From: Sphingomonadales bacterium
GTDB lineage: Bacteria; Pseudomonadota; Alphaproteobacteria; Sphingomonadales; Sphingomonadaceae
Length of the DNA: 7,784 nt
Assembly (NCBI GenBank): GCA_017302775.1
Contig: JAFLDC010000111.1
Location: forward strand, 1 to 7,784
Direction: 5' to 3'
Shown here: piece after piece, positions 1 to 6,245 of the stretch
How the letters are laid out: each line of letters starts with the position of its first letter
How positions within the stretch are numbered: the first letter of the stretch is position 1
Position numbers and translations under genes: made by a program
The notes under the pieces: generated by a model
The model's input: only the letters and a program-made list of their open reading frames with translations
Databases searched by the model: none
What the model was told of the DNA's origin: nothing

Positions 1-133
1 GGTGTGCGCGGTGTCTCGACTACGGAGGATGCCGTCCGCTCGGCACGAACGGGTGTGGCTTCAGCGCCTATTGTACCGCCTTCTAAGCCGCACCTCCACT
101 CGTGTCGAGCAGAGTCGGGGGAGCGTTGTCGCC
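1..133. other. Gene-free left edge, downstream of the YqeY-like gene
   Basis: No supported gene lies here. The plus-strand frames that cross it are antisense shadows of the YqeY-like gene. On the minus strand no start codon is followed by a useful reading frame: the one GTG meets a stop after eight codons. A minus-strand TACAAT (plus positions 70-75) resembles a -10 box and could serve a gene to the left of the window, but no convincing -35 accompanies it. I also looked for tRNA, tmRNA, SRP RNA and RNase P RNA core motifs and saw none. Confidence 0.5.
94..114 (-). terminator. Possible 3' hairpin of the yqeY transcript
   Basis: Read on the minus strand this segment forms a nine-pair stem around an ACA triloop, starting 20 bases after the YqeY-like stop codon. 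Two of the pairs are G-U, so the full stem exists only in minus-strand RNA; the plus-strand RNA would have two C-A mismatches. That asymmetry favours a structure in the yqeY transcript. No run of U follows, so it is not a standard intrinsic terminator; it may be a 3'-end-protecting hairpin or chance. Confidence 0.3.
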
Positions 134-586
134 TTACCCCAAGGCCGCCTTCACCAAGCCGCTGGCCTTGCTCATGTCGAGCTGCGTGCCGTGCTTCGCC
201 TTGAGCGCGGCAACCACCTTGCCCATATCCTTCATGCTGGCGGCCCCGGTTTCGGAAATGATCGCGGCAATGGCCGCCTTGACGTCATCCTCGCTCATCT
301 GCTGGGGCAGGAATTCCTCGATCACCGCCAGTTCGACCTTCTCAACGTCGGCCAGCTCGTGACGACCGCCCTGCTCGTAGAGCGCAATCGATTCGCGGCG
401 CTGCTTGGCCATCTTTTGCAACACGTCGATCACCAGAGCGTCGTCATCGGGCACAGCGGCAGCGGTGCGCAATTCAATGTCCTTGTCTTTCAGCTTGGCC
501 AGAATCAGGCGGACGGCGCTGAGACGGGGCTTGTCGCCGGCCTTCATCGCGGCAACCTGCGCAGACTTGATCGAGTCGCGGAGCAT
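134..586 (-). CDS. yqeY: GatB/YqeY domain protein
   Basis: This 150-residue protein has the full length of the stand-alone YqeY family, which shares an all-helical domain with the C-terminus of GatB, the tRNA-binding tail of the glutamyl/aspartyl-tRNA amidotransferase. A role in tRNA-linked amidation is suggested by homology only; the cellular function is not established. Family hallmarks are the IEEFLPQQMSEDDV segment near residues 88-101 and the SMKDMGKVVAALKAKH segment near 116-131, followed by a short C-terminal helix. The ATG at 584-586 is supported by an AAGGA Shine-Dalgarno (plus positions 592-596) five bases upstream. The gene is divergent from carA. In many alphaproteobacteria it lies near dnaG and rpoD, which could lie to the left, but nothing here shows that. 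The family assignment is secure. Confidence 0.93.
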   Translation of the reverse strand: MLRDSIKSAQVAAMKAGDKPRLSAVRLILAKLKDKDIELRTAAAVPDDDALVIDVLQKMAKQRRESIALYEQGGRHELADVEKVELAVIEEFLPQQMSEDDVKAAIAAIISETGAASMKDMGKVVAALKAKHGTQLDMSKASGLVKAALG

Positions 587-604
587 GAGAATCCTTCGAA
601 TAGG

Positions 605-632
605 TTTGTACTTGGGGAAAGTGCGGCTCTAA
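605..632 (-). promoter_or_regulatory. Weak candidate promoter for yqeY
   Basis: On the minus strand TTAGAG (plus 627-632) and TACAAA (plus 605-610) are separated by 16 bases and give a partial sigma-70 match. The implied transcript would start very close to the ribosome binding site. A promoter is expected in this divergent gap, but this exact placement is uncertain. Confidence 0.2.
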
Positions 633-656
633 CCGAAAGAATCCGGTTTTCATAGG

Positions 657-685
657 TTGACGCTGGGGGGCGAGGGGTCTAGCCG
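657..685 (+). promoter_or_regulatory. Candidate carA promoter
   Basis: TTGACG at 657-662 is a good match to the TTGAC -35 box of alphaproteobacterial housekeeping promoters. A CTAGCC/TAGCCG element at 679-685 lies 16-17 bases downstream and matches a -10 box only partly. The implied start, around 690, leaves a leader of about 45 bases before the carA ATG. I see no attenuator, leader peptide or PyrR-type anti-terminator in this gap, and no recognisable operator. Confidence 0.35.
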
Positions 686-734
686 CCAAGCCTTAGCGAC
701 ATTGCTGGAAACACTACGAACGGAGCGCCCCTTC

Positions 735-1913
735 ATGGCCGACGCCGCCACTTTGCATGCACCTCAGCCGGCGGGCGCAACCGGGGTGCTGGTCCTGTCC
801 GACGGGCATGTCGCCTGGGGCAAGGGATTTGGCGCAGAAGGGGCTGCGGTCGGCGAAGTATGCTTCAACACGGCGATGACCGGGTACGAGGAGATCATGA
901 CCGATCCATCGTATGCCGGGCAAATCGTTACTTTCACTTTCCCGCACATCGGCAATGTCGGCGTTAACGAGGAAGATCTGGAAAGCCAGGTGGATGGCGC
1001 CGTCGGCTGCATCGTGCGGGAGGATGTGACCGCGCCGAGCAACTTCCGCGCCGTCGGCACCTTTGGCGAGTGGCTGGTCAGCAAGGGCAAGATCGGCCTT
1101 GCCGGGATTGATACCCGTGCGCTGACCCGCCGGATTCGCCTGTCGGGCGCGCCCAATGCCGTGATCGCCCACGCGCCTGACGGCAAGTTTGACATCCCCG
1201 CACTGCTCCACCGCGCGCAGGAATGGCCCGGACTGGAGGGGATGGACCTTGCCCGCGTGGTCAGTCGCAGCGCCAACCAGGAGTGGGAAGGCGGCACCTG
1301 GGCGCTGGGCAAGGGCTATGCCCGATCGCCCCACAGCCCGCGCCCGCACGTGGTGGCGATGGACTTCGGGGCCAAGGACAACATCTTCCGCAGCCTCGAC
1401 CATGCCGGGGCGCAGGTGACGGTGGTGCCCGGCAACACGTCGCTGGACGATGTGCTGGCGCTCAAACCGGCGGGGGTGTTCCTGTCCAACGGTCCGGGCG
1501 ATCCGGCCGCGACCGGGGTCTATGCCGTGCCGGTGATCCAGGGCTTGCTGGAACGCGACGTGCCGGTGTTCGGGATCTGCCTTGGCCATCAGATGCTGGC
1601 CCTGGCGGCCGGCGCGCAGACCACCAAGATGCACCAGGGCCACCGCGGCGCGAACCATCCGGTCAAGCGACTGGAAGACGGCGTGGTGGAGATCACCAGC
1701 ATGAACCACGGCTTCGCGGTGGATAATACAAGCCTGCCCGATGGGGTGGTGGAAACCCACGTTTCGCTGTTCGACGGATCGAATTGCGGGATCGCGATCA
1801 AGGGCAAGCGCGCATTCGGAGTGCAGTATCACCCCGAGGCGTCGCCGGGGCCGATGGATTCTTTCTATTTGTTTGAGCGGTTTGTGGGGATGTTGGCTAA
1901 GGAGGGTGTATAG
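735..1913 (+). CDS. carA: Carbamoyl phosphate synthetase small (glutaminase) chain
   Basis: CarA hydrolyses glutamine and passes ammonia through an internal tunnel to CarB, which makes carbamoyl phosphate for pyrimidine and arginine synthesis; the enzyme is cytoplasmic. The protein has 392 residues, close to the usual 380-400. The N-terminal small-chain domain carries CFNTAMTGYEEIMTDPSYAGQ, and the C-terminal half is a class I glutamine amidotransferase with oxyanion segment LSNGPGDP and nucleophile motif GICLGHQ. The triad is Cys282, His366 and Glu368, thirteen residues offset from the E. coli positions. I chose the ATG at 735 because GGAG at 722-725 lies nine bases upstream and the protein then begins at the usual place. 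The in-frame TTG at 657 would add 26 unconserved residues and coincides with the promoter-like TTGACG. The stop overlaps the next gene by one base. Confidence 0.97.
   Translation: MADAATLHAPQPAGATGVLVLSDGHVAWGKGFGAEGAAVGEVCFNTAMTGYEEIMTDPSYAGQIVTFTFPHIGNVGVNEEDLESQVDGAVGCIVREDVTAPSNFRAVGTFGEWLVSKGKIGLAGIDTRALTRRIRLSGAPNAVIAHAPDGKFDIPALLHRAQEWPGLEGMDLARVVSRSANQEWEGGTWALGKGYARSPHSPRPHVVAMDFGAKDNIFRSLDHAGAQVTVVPGNTSLDDVLALKPAGVFLSNGPGDPAATGVYAVPVIQGLLERDVPVFGICLGHQMLALAAGAQTTKMHQGHRGANHPVKRLEDGVVEITSMNHGFAVDNTSLPDGVVETHVSLFDGSNCGIAIKGKRAFGVQYHPEASPGPMDSFYLFERFVGMLAKEGV
1899..1906 (+). promoter_or_regulatory. Strong Shine-Dalgarno for orf74 inside the carA 3' end
   Basis: AAGGAGGG lies within the last codons of carA, with its GGAGG core seven bases before the GTG start at 1913. 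It is a near-perfect complement to the 16S rRNA tail and stronger than the site for carA itself. It decides the orf74 start and argues that this small frame is translated. Confidence 0.75.
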
Positions 1914-2137
1914 TGGCCGTCGTTAAGCATTTCTCCGTCGAAGACCAAAATTCCCGTGTCGGGCATTCAGAATGTCATGGAACAATTCGGGCCGTCGAAG
2001 TCGCCGGCGAAAAATTCATCCAGATAGATACTTACGGGTCTCGAGATCGAGAGTTTCAGAACAAGCTATCTCAATCGCTCCGATTGACGGAATTCGCGTT
2101 TAATCCACTCAAAAAGCTTGGCGAAGAACACTTCTAA
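1913..2137 (+). CDS. orf74: small unrecognised protein translationally coupled to carA
   Basis: This 74-residue frame starts with GTG at 1913, sharing one base with the carA stop (TAGTG), behind a strong Shine-Dalgarno. The protein is hydrophilic, without signal peptide, membrane segment or cysteine cluster, and has the core FIQIDTYGSRDREF followed by a KLSQSLRL segment. I recall a family of 70-100 residue proteins with a similar QIDTYGSxxRE...KxSQ core, some automatically labelled methionyl-tRNA formyltransferase. Nothing here resembles the hydroxymethyl/formyl transferase fold, so I give no function. Its GC content, counted by hand, is about 48% (107 of 225), clearly below the GC-rich genes around it, which suggests acquisition by transfer. 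Its stop (TAATG) shares a base with a relic of the carB start codon. Existence as a gene is likely; function is unknown. Confidence 0.72.
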   Translation: MAVVKHFSVEDQNSRVGHSECHGTIRAVEVAGEKFIQIDTYGSRDREFQNKLSQSLRLTEFAFNPLKKLGEEHF

Positions 2138-2169
2138 TGCCCAAATGCACTGACACCCCCTCGACCCTC
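2137..2169 (+). repeat. Direct repeat, left copy (carB 5' end)
   Basis: These 33 bases match 2785-2817 at 29 positions without gaps. The four differences, at repeat positions 10, 20, 22 and 29, are all C/T transitions. Similarity stops abruptly at 2170, where the inserted element begins. Confidence 0.85.
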
Positions 2170-2176
2170 ATGAACT

Positions 2177-2216
2177 CCCTTCCCCGTGGGGAAGGGTTGG
2201 GGATGGGGGTTCGACG
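2177..2216 (+). repeat. REP-like unit A (outer left, plus orientation)
   Basis: A palindrome with a nine-base perfect stem (2177-2185 with 2188-2196) is followed by a G-rich tail ending TTCGACG. Its reverse complement recurs as unit D with two substitutions and one single-base indel. The runs GGGG, GGG, GGGG and GGGGG from 2188 to 2209, separated by exactly two bases each, also fit the G-quadruplex pattern on the plus (carB non-template) strand. Confidence 0.85.
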
Positions 2217-2251
2217 GTGAAGGGGCAGCACTGCCATTCGGACGTGGTACA

Positions 2252-2284
2252 CCCATCCCCACCACCTTCCCTCAAGGGACGGGG
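2252..2284 (-). repeat. REP-like unit B (inner left, minus orientation)
   Basis: Read on the minus strand this is a shorter palindrome (TCCC TTGA GGGA core, extended by two G-C pairs beyond a mismatch) followed by a G-rich tail resembling that of unit A. It begins one base after the DUF559 stop codon. Its tail is largely complementary to the tail of unit A, so A and B can pair across a 35-base spacer. Confidence 0.7.
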
Positions 2285-2285
2285 C

Positions 2286-2639
2286 TTAGCTGTGGTTGCG
2301 GGCAATTCTCAGCTCTTCGAGAATCGCGGTGAGAACGCCGTCGGTGTTTTGCAGCACGTCGTTGTTCCAGAACCGGATGACACGGTAGCCGTGGGCTTCG
2401 ATCATGCGAGTGCGCGGTTCGTCAGCGGCACTATCGCTATGCTGGCCGCCGTCGAGTTCGATCGCGATCCTCGCCGAACGGCAGGCGAAATCGACCACGA
2501 AATCGCCAATCGGATATTGACGGGTAAATCTGTTGCCTTCCAGTTGGCTGGCGCGAAGGTGCGACCAGAGCCTGCGTTCGGCGTCGGTCATGTCGCCCCG
2601 CAGTTTGCGCGCTACGTCAGTCAATCGCTTGCCCGCCAT
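2286..2639 (-). CDS. DUF559 protein, Vsr-like PD-(D/E)XK endonuclease fold
   Basis: The 117-residue protein is a typical stand-alone DUF559 member, a family related to the very short patch repair endonuclease Vsr and the wider PD-(D/E)XK nucleases. Conserved segments in order are [13 protein letters not shown] (17-29), [15 protein letters not shown] (37-51), [10 protein letters not shown] (58-67) and [13 protein letters not shown] (84-96). Asp50, Glu61, Asp63 and the Gln66-His67 pair are the likely catalytic or metal-binding positions, and all appear intact. No DNA-binding or transposase domain is attached. The ATG at 2637-2639 has a GAGGGAG Shine-Dalgarno (plus 2647-2653) seven bases upstream. 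The gene lies opposite to carAB, between the palindromic heads of units B and C. Nuclease activity is inferred from the fold; substrate and biological role are unknown. Mobility, repair or defence are all possible. Confidence 0.9.
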   Translation of the reverse strand: MAGKRLTDVARKLRGDMTDAERRLWSHLRASQLEGNRFTRQYPIGDFVVDFACRSARIAIELDGGQHSDSAADEPRTRMIEAHGYRVIRFWNNDVLQNTDGVLTAILEELRIARNHS

Positions 2640-2659
2640 TCACGCGCTCCCTCAAAAGT

Positions 2660-2690
2660 CCCCTCCCCGGCGGGGAGAGGTTGGGGGTGG
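2660..2690 (+). repeat. REP-like unit C (inner right, plus orientation)
   Basis: A palindrome (CTCCCC, loop GGC, GGGGAG at 2663-2677) is followed by the tail AGGTTGGGGGTGG. It has the same head-and-tail design as unit A but is more diverged. It begins about 20 bases upstream of the DUF559 start codon, just beyond that gene's Shine-Dalgarno. Confidence 0.7.
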
Positions 2691-2717
2691 AGGCTCCACA
2701 GTAGCGCGGCAAATCAG

Positions 2718-2756
2718 CGTCGAACCCCCATCCCAACCCTTCCCCAAAGGGAAGGG
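2718..2756 (-). repeat. REP-like unit D (outer right, minus orientation)
   Basis: This is the inverted partner of unit A. On the minus strand it has an eight-base stem (plus 2737-2744 with 2749-2756) and a tail ending TTCGACG. It again has four G-runs separated by two-base loops, here on the strand that is the template for carB. It lies 28 bases upstream of the intact carB ATG, so it is the repeat most likely to affect carB transcription or the mRNA leader. Confidence 0.85.
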
Positions 2757-2784
2757 CTCTTCAGCTTACCGTATAAGGCCCGAA

Positions 2785-2817
2785 ATGCCCAAACGCACTG
2801 ACATCTCCTCGATCCTC
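2785..2817 (+). repeat. Direct repeat, right copy (functional carB start)
   Basis: This is the intact partner of the 33-base repeat at 2137-2169. It encodes the genuine first eleven residues of CarB and continues without interruption into the gene. Confidence 0.85.
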
Positions 2818-5800
2818 GTCATTGGCGCCGGTCCGATCGTTATCGGCCAGGCTTGCGAGTTCGACTATTCCGGCACCCAGGCGATCAAGGCGCTGAAGGA
2901 GGAGGGGTACCGGGTCGTCCTGGTCAACTCCAACCCGGCCACGATCATGACCGATCCGGACATGGCCGACGCCACCTATGTCGAGCCGATCACGCCCGAA
3001 ATCGTCGCGCGGATCATCGAGAAAGAGCGGCCCGATGCGGTCCTGCCGACCATGGGCGGGCAGACCGCGCTGAACACCGCCTTGGCACTGTTCAATGACG
3101 GCACGCTGGAAAAATACGGCGTCAGGATGATCGGCGCCGATGCCGATGCGATCGACAAGGCCGAAGACCGTCAGCGCTTTCGCGAGGCGATGGACCGGAT
3201 CGGGCTGGAAAGCGCGCGCAGCGGTGTGGCGCACACGGTGGAGGAAGCCTTTGCCGTGCTGGAACGCACCGGGCTTCCCTCGATCATTCGCCCCAGCTTT
3301 ACCCTGGGTGGTACCGGCGGCGGGGTCGCTTACAACAAGGCCGAGTTCGAAGCGATTGTCCGCTCTGGCCTGGATGCCTCACCCACCACCGAAGTCCTGA
3401 TCGAGGAATCGCTGCTCGGCTGGAAAGAGTATGAGATGGAAGTCGTCCGCGACCGGAACGACAATTGCATCATCATCTGCTCGATCGAGAACGTCGATCC
3501 GATGGGGGTCCATACCGGCGATTCCATCACTGTCGCCCCGGCGCTGACCCTGACGGACAAGGAATACCAGATCATGCGCAATGCATCGATCGCGGTATTG
3601 CGCGAAATCGGCGTAGAAACCGGTGGTTCGAACGTACAGTTCGCGGTCAATCCCAAGGATGGCCGCCTGATCGTGATCGAGATGAATCCGCGCGTCTCCC
3701 GCTCCTCGGCGCTTGCCTCGAAGGCGACCGGGTTCCCCATCGCCCGGGTCGCTGCCAAGCTGGCGGTCGGCTATACCCTGGATGAGCTGACCAACGAAAT
3801 CACCGGGGCGACGCCCGCGAGCTTCGAACCTTCGATCGACTATGTCGTCACCAAGATCCCGCGCTTCGCCTTTGAAAAGTTCAAGGGCGCCGAGCCGCTG
3901 CTCTCCACCGCGATGAAATCGGTGGGCGAAGTCATGGCGATTGGCCGGAACTTCAAGGAATCGATGCAGAAGGCCCTGCGCGGGCTGGAAACCGGGCTGG
4001 ACGGGTTTAACCGCGTGTTGAGCCTGGAGGGCAAGGGCCGCGAGGCGGTGATCGAGGCGCTTTCGCGCCAGACCCCGGACCGGGTGCTGATCATCGGCCA
4101 GGCATTCCGCGAGGGCTTCACCATCGAGGAAATCCACGCAATCACGCATTACGATCCGTGGTTCCTGCGTCACATTGCCGAGATCATCGCAGAAGAAGCG
4201 GCCGTCATGGAGAATGGGCTGCCCAATGATGCAGCCGGGCTGCGGCGCCTGAAGGCAATGGGCTTTTCCGACAAGCGACTGGCGGTTTTGGCCGTGCGCG
4301 GCGTTGGCGTGGCCGGGGGGCTGGGTGAAACGCTCGCCGCGCGCCGTTCGGGCCTGTTACACGATGCCTTGCGGGCGATGGCCGGGGCGACGACCGAGGC
4401 CGAGGTGCGCGCACTGCGCCACAAATTGGGCGTGCACCCGGTGTTCAAGCGGATCGACAGCTGCGCCGCCGAGTTCGAGGCGATTACGCCTTACATGTAT
4501 TCGACCTACGAAGGGCCATTGTTTGGTGAGCCGGAGTGCGAGGCCGCGCCGAGCGACCGCCGCAAGATCGTGATCCTGGGCGGCGGCCCAAACCGGATCG
4601 GCCAGGGGATCGAATTCGACTATTGCTGCTGCCACGCCTGCTTCGCGCTGGAAGAGGCGGGCTATGAAACGATCATGGTCAACTGCAATCCCGAAACGGT
4701 GAGCACCGACTATGACACGTCCGACCGGCTCTATTTCGAACCGCTGACGGCTGAGGACGTGCTCGAGATCCTTCGCACCGAACGCCAGAACGGTGAACTG
4801 GTCGGCGTGATCGTGCAATTTGGCGGGCAAACGCCGCTCAAACTGGCACAGGCGCTGGAGGATGAAGGCATCCCCATCCTGGGCACTTCGCCTGACGCGA
4901 TTGACCTCGCCGAAGACCGTGAACGGTTTGCCAAGCTGGTTGGCGATCTGGGCCTCAAACAGCCGGCCAACGGCATCGCCCGCAGCCGGGATGAGGCCGT
5001 GGCTGTGGCCAATCGGATCGGTTTTCCAGTGCTGATGCGGCCCAGTTACGTGCTGGGCGGCCGGGCTATGGAAATAGTCGATTCGGTCGCGCAGCTGGAT
5101 GACTATATCGCGACCGCCGTGCAGGTTTCCGGCGATAGCCCGGTGCTGATCGACCAGTACCTGCGCGACGCGATCGAATGCGATGTCGATGCTCTGTGCG
5201 ATGGCACTCAGGTGGTGGTCGCCGGGGTCATGCAGCATATCGAGGAAGCGGGGATCCATTCCGGCGACAGTGCCTGCACGCTGCCACCCTATAACCTGCC
5301 CGCCGAGGTTATCGCCGAAATGGAACGCCAGGCAGAGGCGCTCGCCCTTTCGCTGGGGGTGATTGGCCTGATGAACATCCAGTTCGCGGTCAAAGCCACG
5401 CCGCGCGACGATGGCTCCGAAGCACTTGAGGTATATCTGATCGAGGTAAATCCCCGCGCAAGCCGCACTGTACCCTTCGTGGCCAAGGCGATCGGTCAGC
5501 CGGTGGCCAAGATTGCAGCGCGGGTGATGGCCGGCGAGAAGCTCAGCACCTTCCCGGCGTTCAAGCGCGAATTCGATTACATGGCTGTCAAGGAAGCAGT
5601 GTTCCCGTTCGCCCGGTTTCCCGGGGTCGATCCGGTCCTGTCGCCAGAGATGAAATCGACCGGGGAGGTGATGGGAATCGACAGCACCTTCGCGGTTGCC
5701 TTCGCCAAAAGCCAGTTGGGGGCAGGCAATGCCTTGCCGTCCAGCGGCGTGGCCTTCGTTTCGGTCAAGGACAGCGACAAATCGGTTATCCTGCCGGCGG

Positions 5801-6141
5801 TCCGGCAGTTGATTGAACAAGGCTTTACCGTGATCGCGACCGGCGGAACGCAGCGGCATCTGGCCGAAGCTGGCCTGCCGGTCGAACGTGTCAACAAGGT
5901 GGCAGAGGGGCGTCCGCACATTGTTGACCGGATCATCGATGGCGATGTCGCCTTGATCTTCAACACTACCGAGGGCTGGCAAAGTCTGAAGGATTCGGAA
6001 TCGATCCGCGGGTCGGCGCTGACCGGCAAGGTGCCATATTACACCACTGCTGCCGCATCTGTGGCCGCGGCCCAGGCGATTGCAGCTTTGCGCGGCGCCA
6101 GCCTTGAAGTGCGCTCGCTGCAGGACTATTATAGCCTTTAA
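2785..6141 (+). CDS. carB: Carbamoyl phosphate synthetase large chain
   Basis: CarB makes carbamoyl phosphate from bicarbonate, two ATP and the ammonia delivered by CarA. The 1118-residue protein has the full architecture: a carboxyphosphate synthetase half (about 1-400), an oligomerisation region, a carbamoyl phosphate synthetase half beginning at [16 protein letters not shown] (from 592), and an MGS-like allosteric domain (about 982-1105, with the [14 protein letters not shown] segment). Arg169, Glu215, Glu299 and Asn301 match E. coli active-site numbering exactly; the second half has VLGGRAM (756-762) and Glu887/Asn889. The frame is open upstream to 2533, but that part translates the inserted repeats and the antisense of the DUF559 gene. 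The ATG at 2785, with AAGG at 2775-2778, gives the usual MPKRTD start. The gene is separated from carA by orf74 and the insert and may be less tightly coupled to it than normal. Confidence 0.97.
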   Translation: MPKRTDISSILVIGAGPIVIGQACEFDYSGTQAIKALKEEGYRVVLVNSNPATIMTDPDMADATYVEPITPEIVARIIEKERPDAVLPTMGGQTALNTALALFNDGTLEKYGVRMIGADADAIDKAEDRQRFREAMDRIGLESARSGVAHTVEEAFAVLERTGLPSIIRPSFTLGGTGGGVAYNKAEFEAIVRSGLDASPTTEVLIEESLLGWKEYEMEVVRDRNDNCIIICSIENVDPMGVHTGDSITVAPALTLTDKEYQIMRNASIAVLREIGVETGGSNVQFAVNPKDGRLIVIEMNPRVSRSSALASKATGFPIARVAAKLAVGYTLDELTNEITGATPASFEPSIDYVVTKIPRFAFEKFKGAEPLLSTAMKSVGEVMAIGRNFKESMQKALRGLETGLDGFNRVLSLEGKGREAVIEALSRQTPDRVLIIGQAFREGFTIEEIHAITHYDPWFLRHIAEIIAEEAAVMENGLPNDAAGLRRLKAMGFSDKRLAVLAVRGVGVAGGLGETLAARRSGLLHDALRAMAGATTEAEVRALRHKLGVHPVFKRIDSCAAEFEAITPYMYSTYEGPLFGEPECEAAPSDRRKIVILGGGPNRIGQGIEFDYCCCHACFALEEAGYETIMVNCNPETVSTDYDTSDRLYFEPLTAEDVLEILRTERQNGELVGVIVQFGGQTPLKLAQALEDEGIPILGTSPDAIDLAEDRERFAKLVGDLGLKQPANGIARSRDEAVAVANRIGFPVLMRPSYVLGGRAMEIVDSVAQLDDYIATAVQVSGDSPVLIDQYLRDAIECDVDALCDGTQVVVAGVMQHIEEAGIHSGDSACTLPPYNLPAEVIAEMERQAEALALSLGVIGLMNIQFAVKATPRDDGSEALEVYLIEVNPRASRTVPFVAKAIGQPVAKIAARVMAGEKLSTFPAFKREFDYMAVKEAVFPFARFPGVDPVLSPEMKSTGEVMGIDSTFAVAFAKSQLGAGNALPSSGVAFVSVKDSDKSVILPAVRQLIEQGFTVIATGGTQRHLAEAGLPVERVNKVAEGRPHIVDRIIDGDVALIFNTTEGWQSLKDSESIRGSALTGKVPYYTTAAASVAAAQAIAALRGASLEVRSLQDYYSL

Positions 6142-6245
6142 ACAAACGCGCTTCCCTTCACGGCGAACTCGTTGAACCGTAGCCTCTGGCGGCGCGGGAC
6201 AGGGTTCTAGTCGCTGAGGACGAGGCCGCAGGAGGATGAATTACG
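6142..6245 (+). promoter_or_regulatory. greA leader with strong Shine-Dalgarno
   Basis: The 104-base gap ends with GGAGG at 6231-6235, ten bases before the greA ATG. TTGAAC at 6172-6177 resembles a -35 box, but no fitting -10 box lies 16-18 bases downstream, so I cannot place a promoter. No terminator with a U-run follows carB, so readthrough from carB into greA is possible. Confidence 0.45.

Larger units (their letters stand above)
2137..2220 (+). pseudogene. Relic of the carB 5' end, interrupted at codon 11/12
   Basis: An ATG at 2137, overlapping the orf74 stop as TAATG, opens a 28-codon frame (stop included). Its first eleven codons correspond to the start of the intact carB at 2785. After codon 11 the frame runs into the palindromic repeat of the inserted element and stops at 2218-2220. 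Compared with carB the relic reads Cys4, Thr7, Pro8 and Thr10 in place of Arg4, Ile7, Ser8 and Ile10. The intact copy has the residues expected for CarB, so the changes probably accumulated in the relic. It has no Shine-Dalgarno of its own and could be reached only by ribosomes finishing orf74. Confidence 0.75.
2170..2784. mobile_element. Putative palindrome-flanked DUF559 cassette inserted in carB
   Basis: About 615 bases separate the two copies of the carB start. They hold a single minus-strand DUF559 nuclease gene flanked on each side by an inverted pair of REP-like units. The outermost units (2177-2216 and 2718-2756) are inverted repeats that match at 37 of 40 positions. The direct repeat at both borders looks like a target duplication of about 33 bases. 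The final 28 bases before the intact carB supply it with a new AAGG ribosome binding site (2775-2778). No transposase of a known family and no IS-type ends are visible. Insertion is well supported; the exact boundaries, and whether the element moved itself or was moved by other means, are inference. Confidence 0.6.

Noticed and set aside
631..650. Small stem followed by TTTT upstream of carA as an attenuator
   Set aside because: The stem is only five pairs with an eight-base loop, and it lies upstream of the likely carA transcription start.
2..655. 217-codon open frame on the plus strand
   Set aside because: It lies antisense to the well-supported YqeY-like gene and shows no family features; high GC content keeps antisense frames open.
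657..734. TTG start giving CarA 26 extra N-terminal residues
   Set aside because: No suitable Shine-Dalgarno, the extension is not like CarA, and the TTGACG is better read as a -35 box. The ATG at 735 has GGAG nine bases upstream.
2772..2777. TATAAG as a -10 box for a carB promoter inside the insert
   Set aside because: No -35 element lies at the right distance and a start from it would remove the carB ribosome binding site.
2533..2784. 84-codon N-terminal extension of carB
   Set aside because: It translates the antisense of DUF559 and the palindromic repeats; the MPKRTD start at 2785 fits the family and has its own ribosome binding site.
2170..2784. Interpretation of the palindromic array as a CRISPR array or integron attC cluster
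   Set aside because: There are no regular spacers, the units alternate in orientation, and no cas gene, integrase or attC core sites are present.
2217..2801. 194-codon plus-strand frame across the insert
   Set aside because: It is the shadow of the DUF559 gene plus repeat sequence and has no conserved features.
4357..5982. 541-codon minus-strand frame inside carB
   Set aside because: It is antisense to a highly conserved part of CarB; length alone is explained by GC-rich codon bias.
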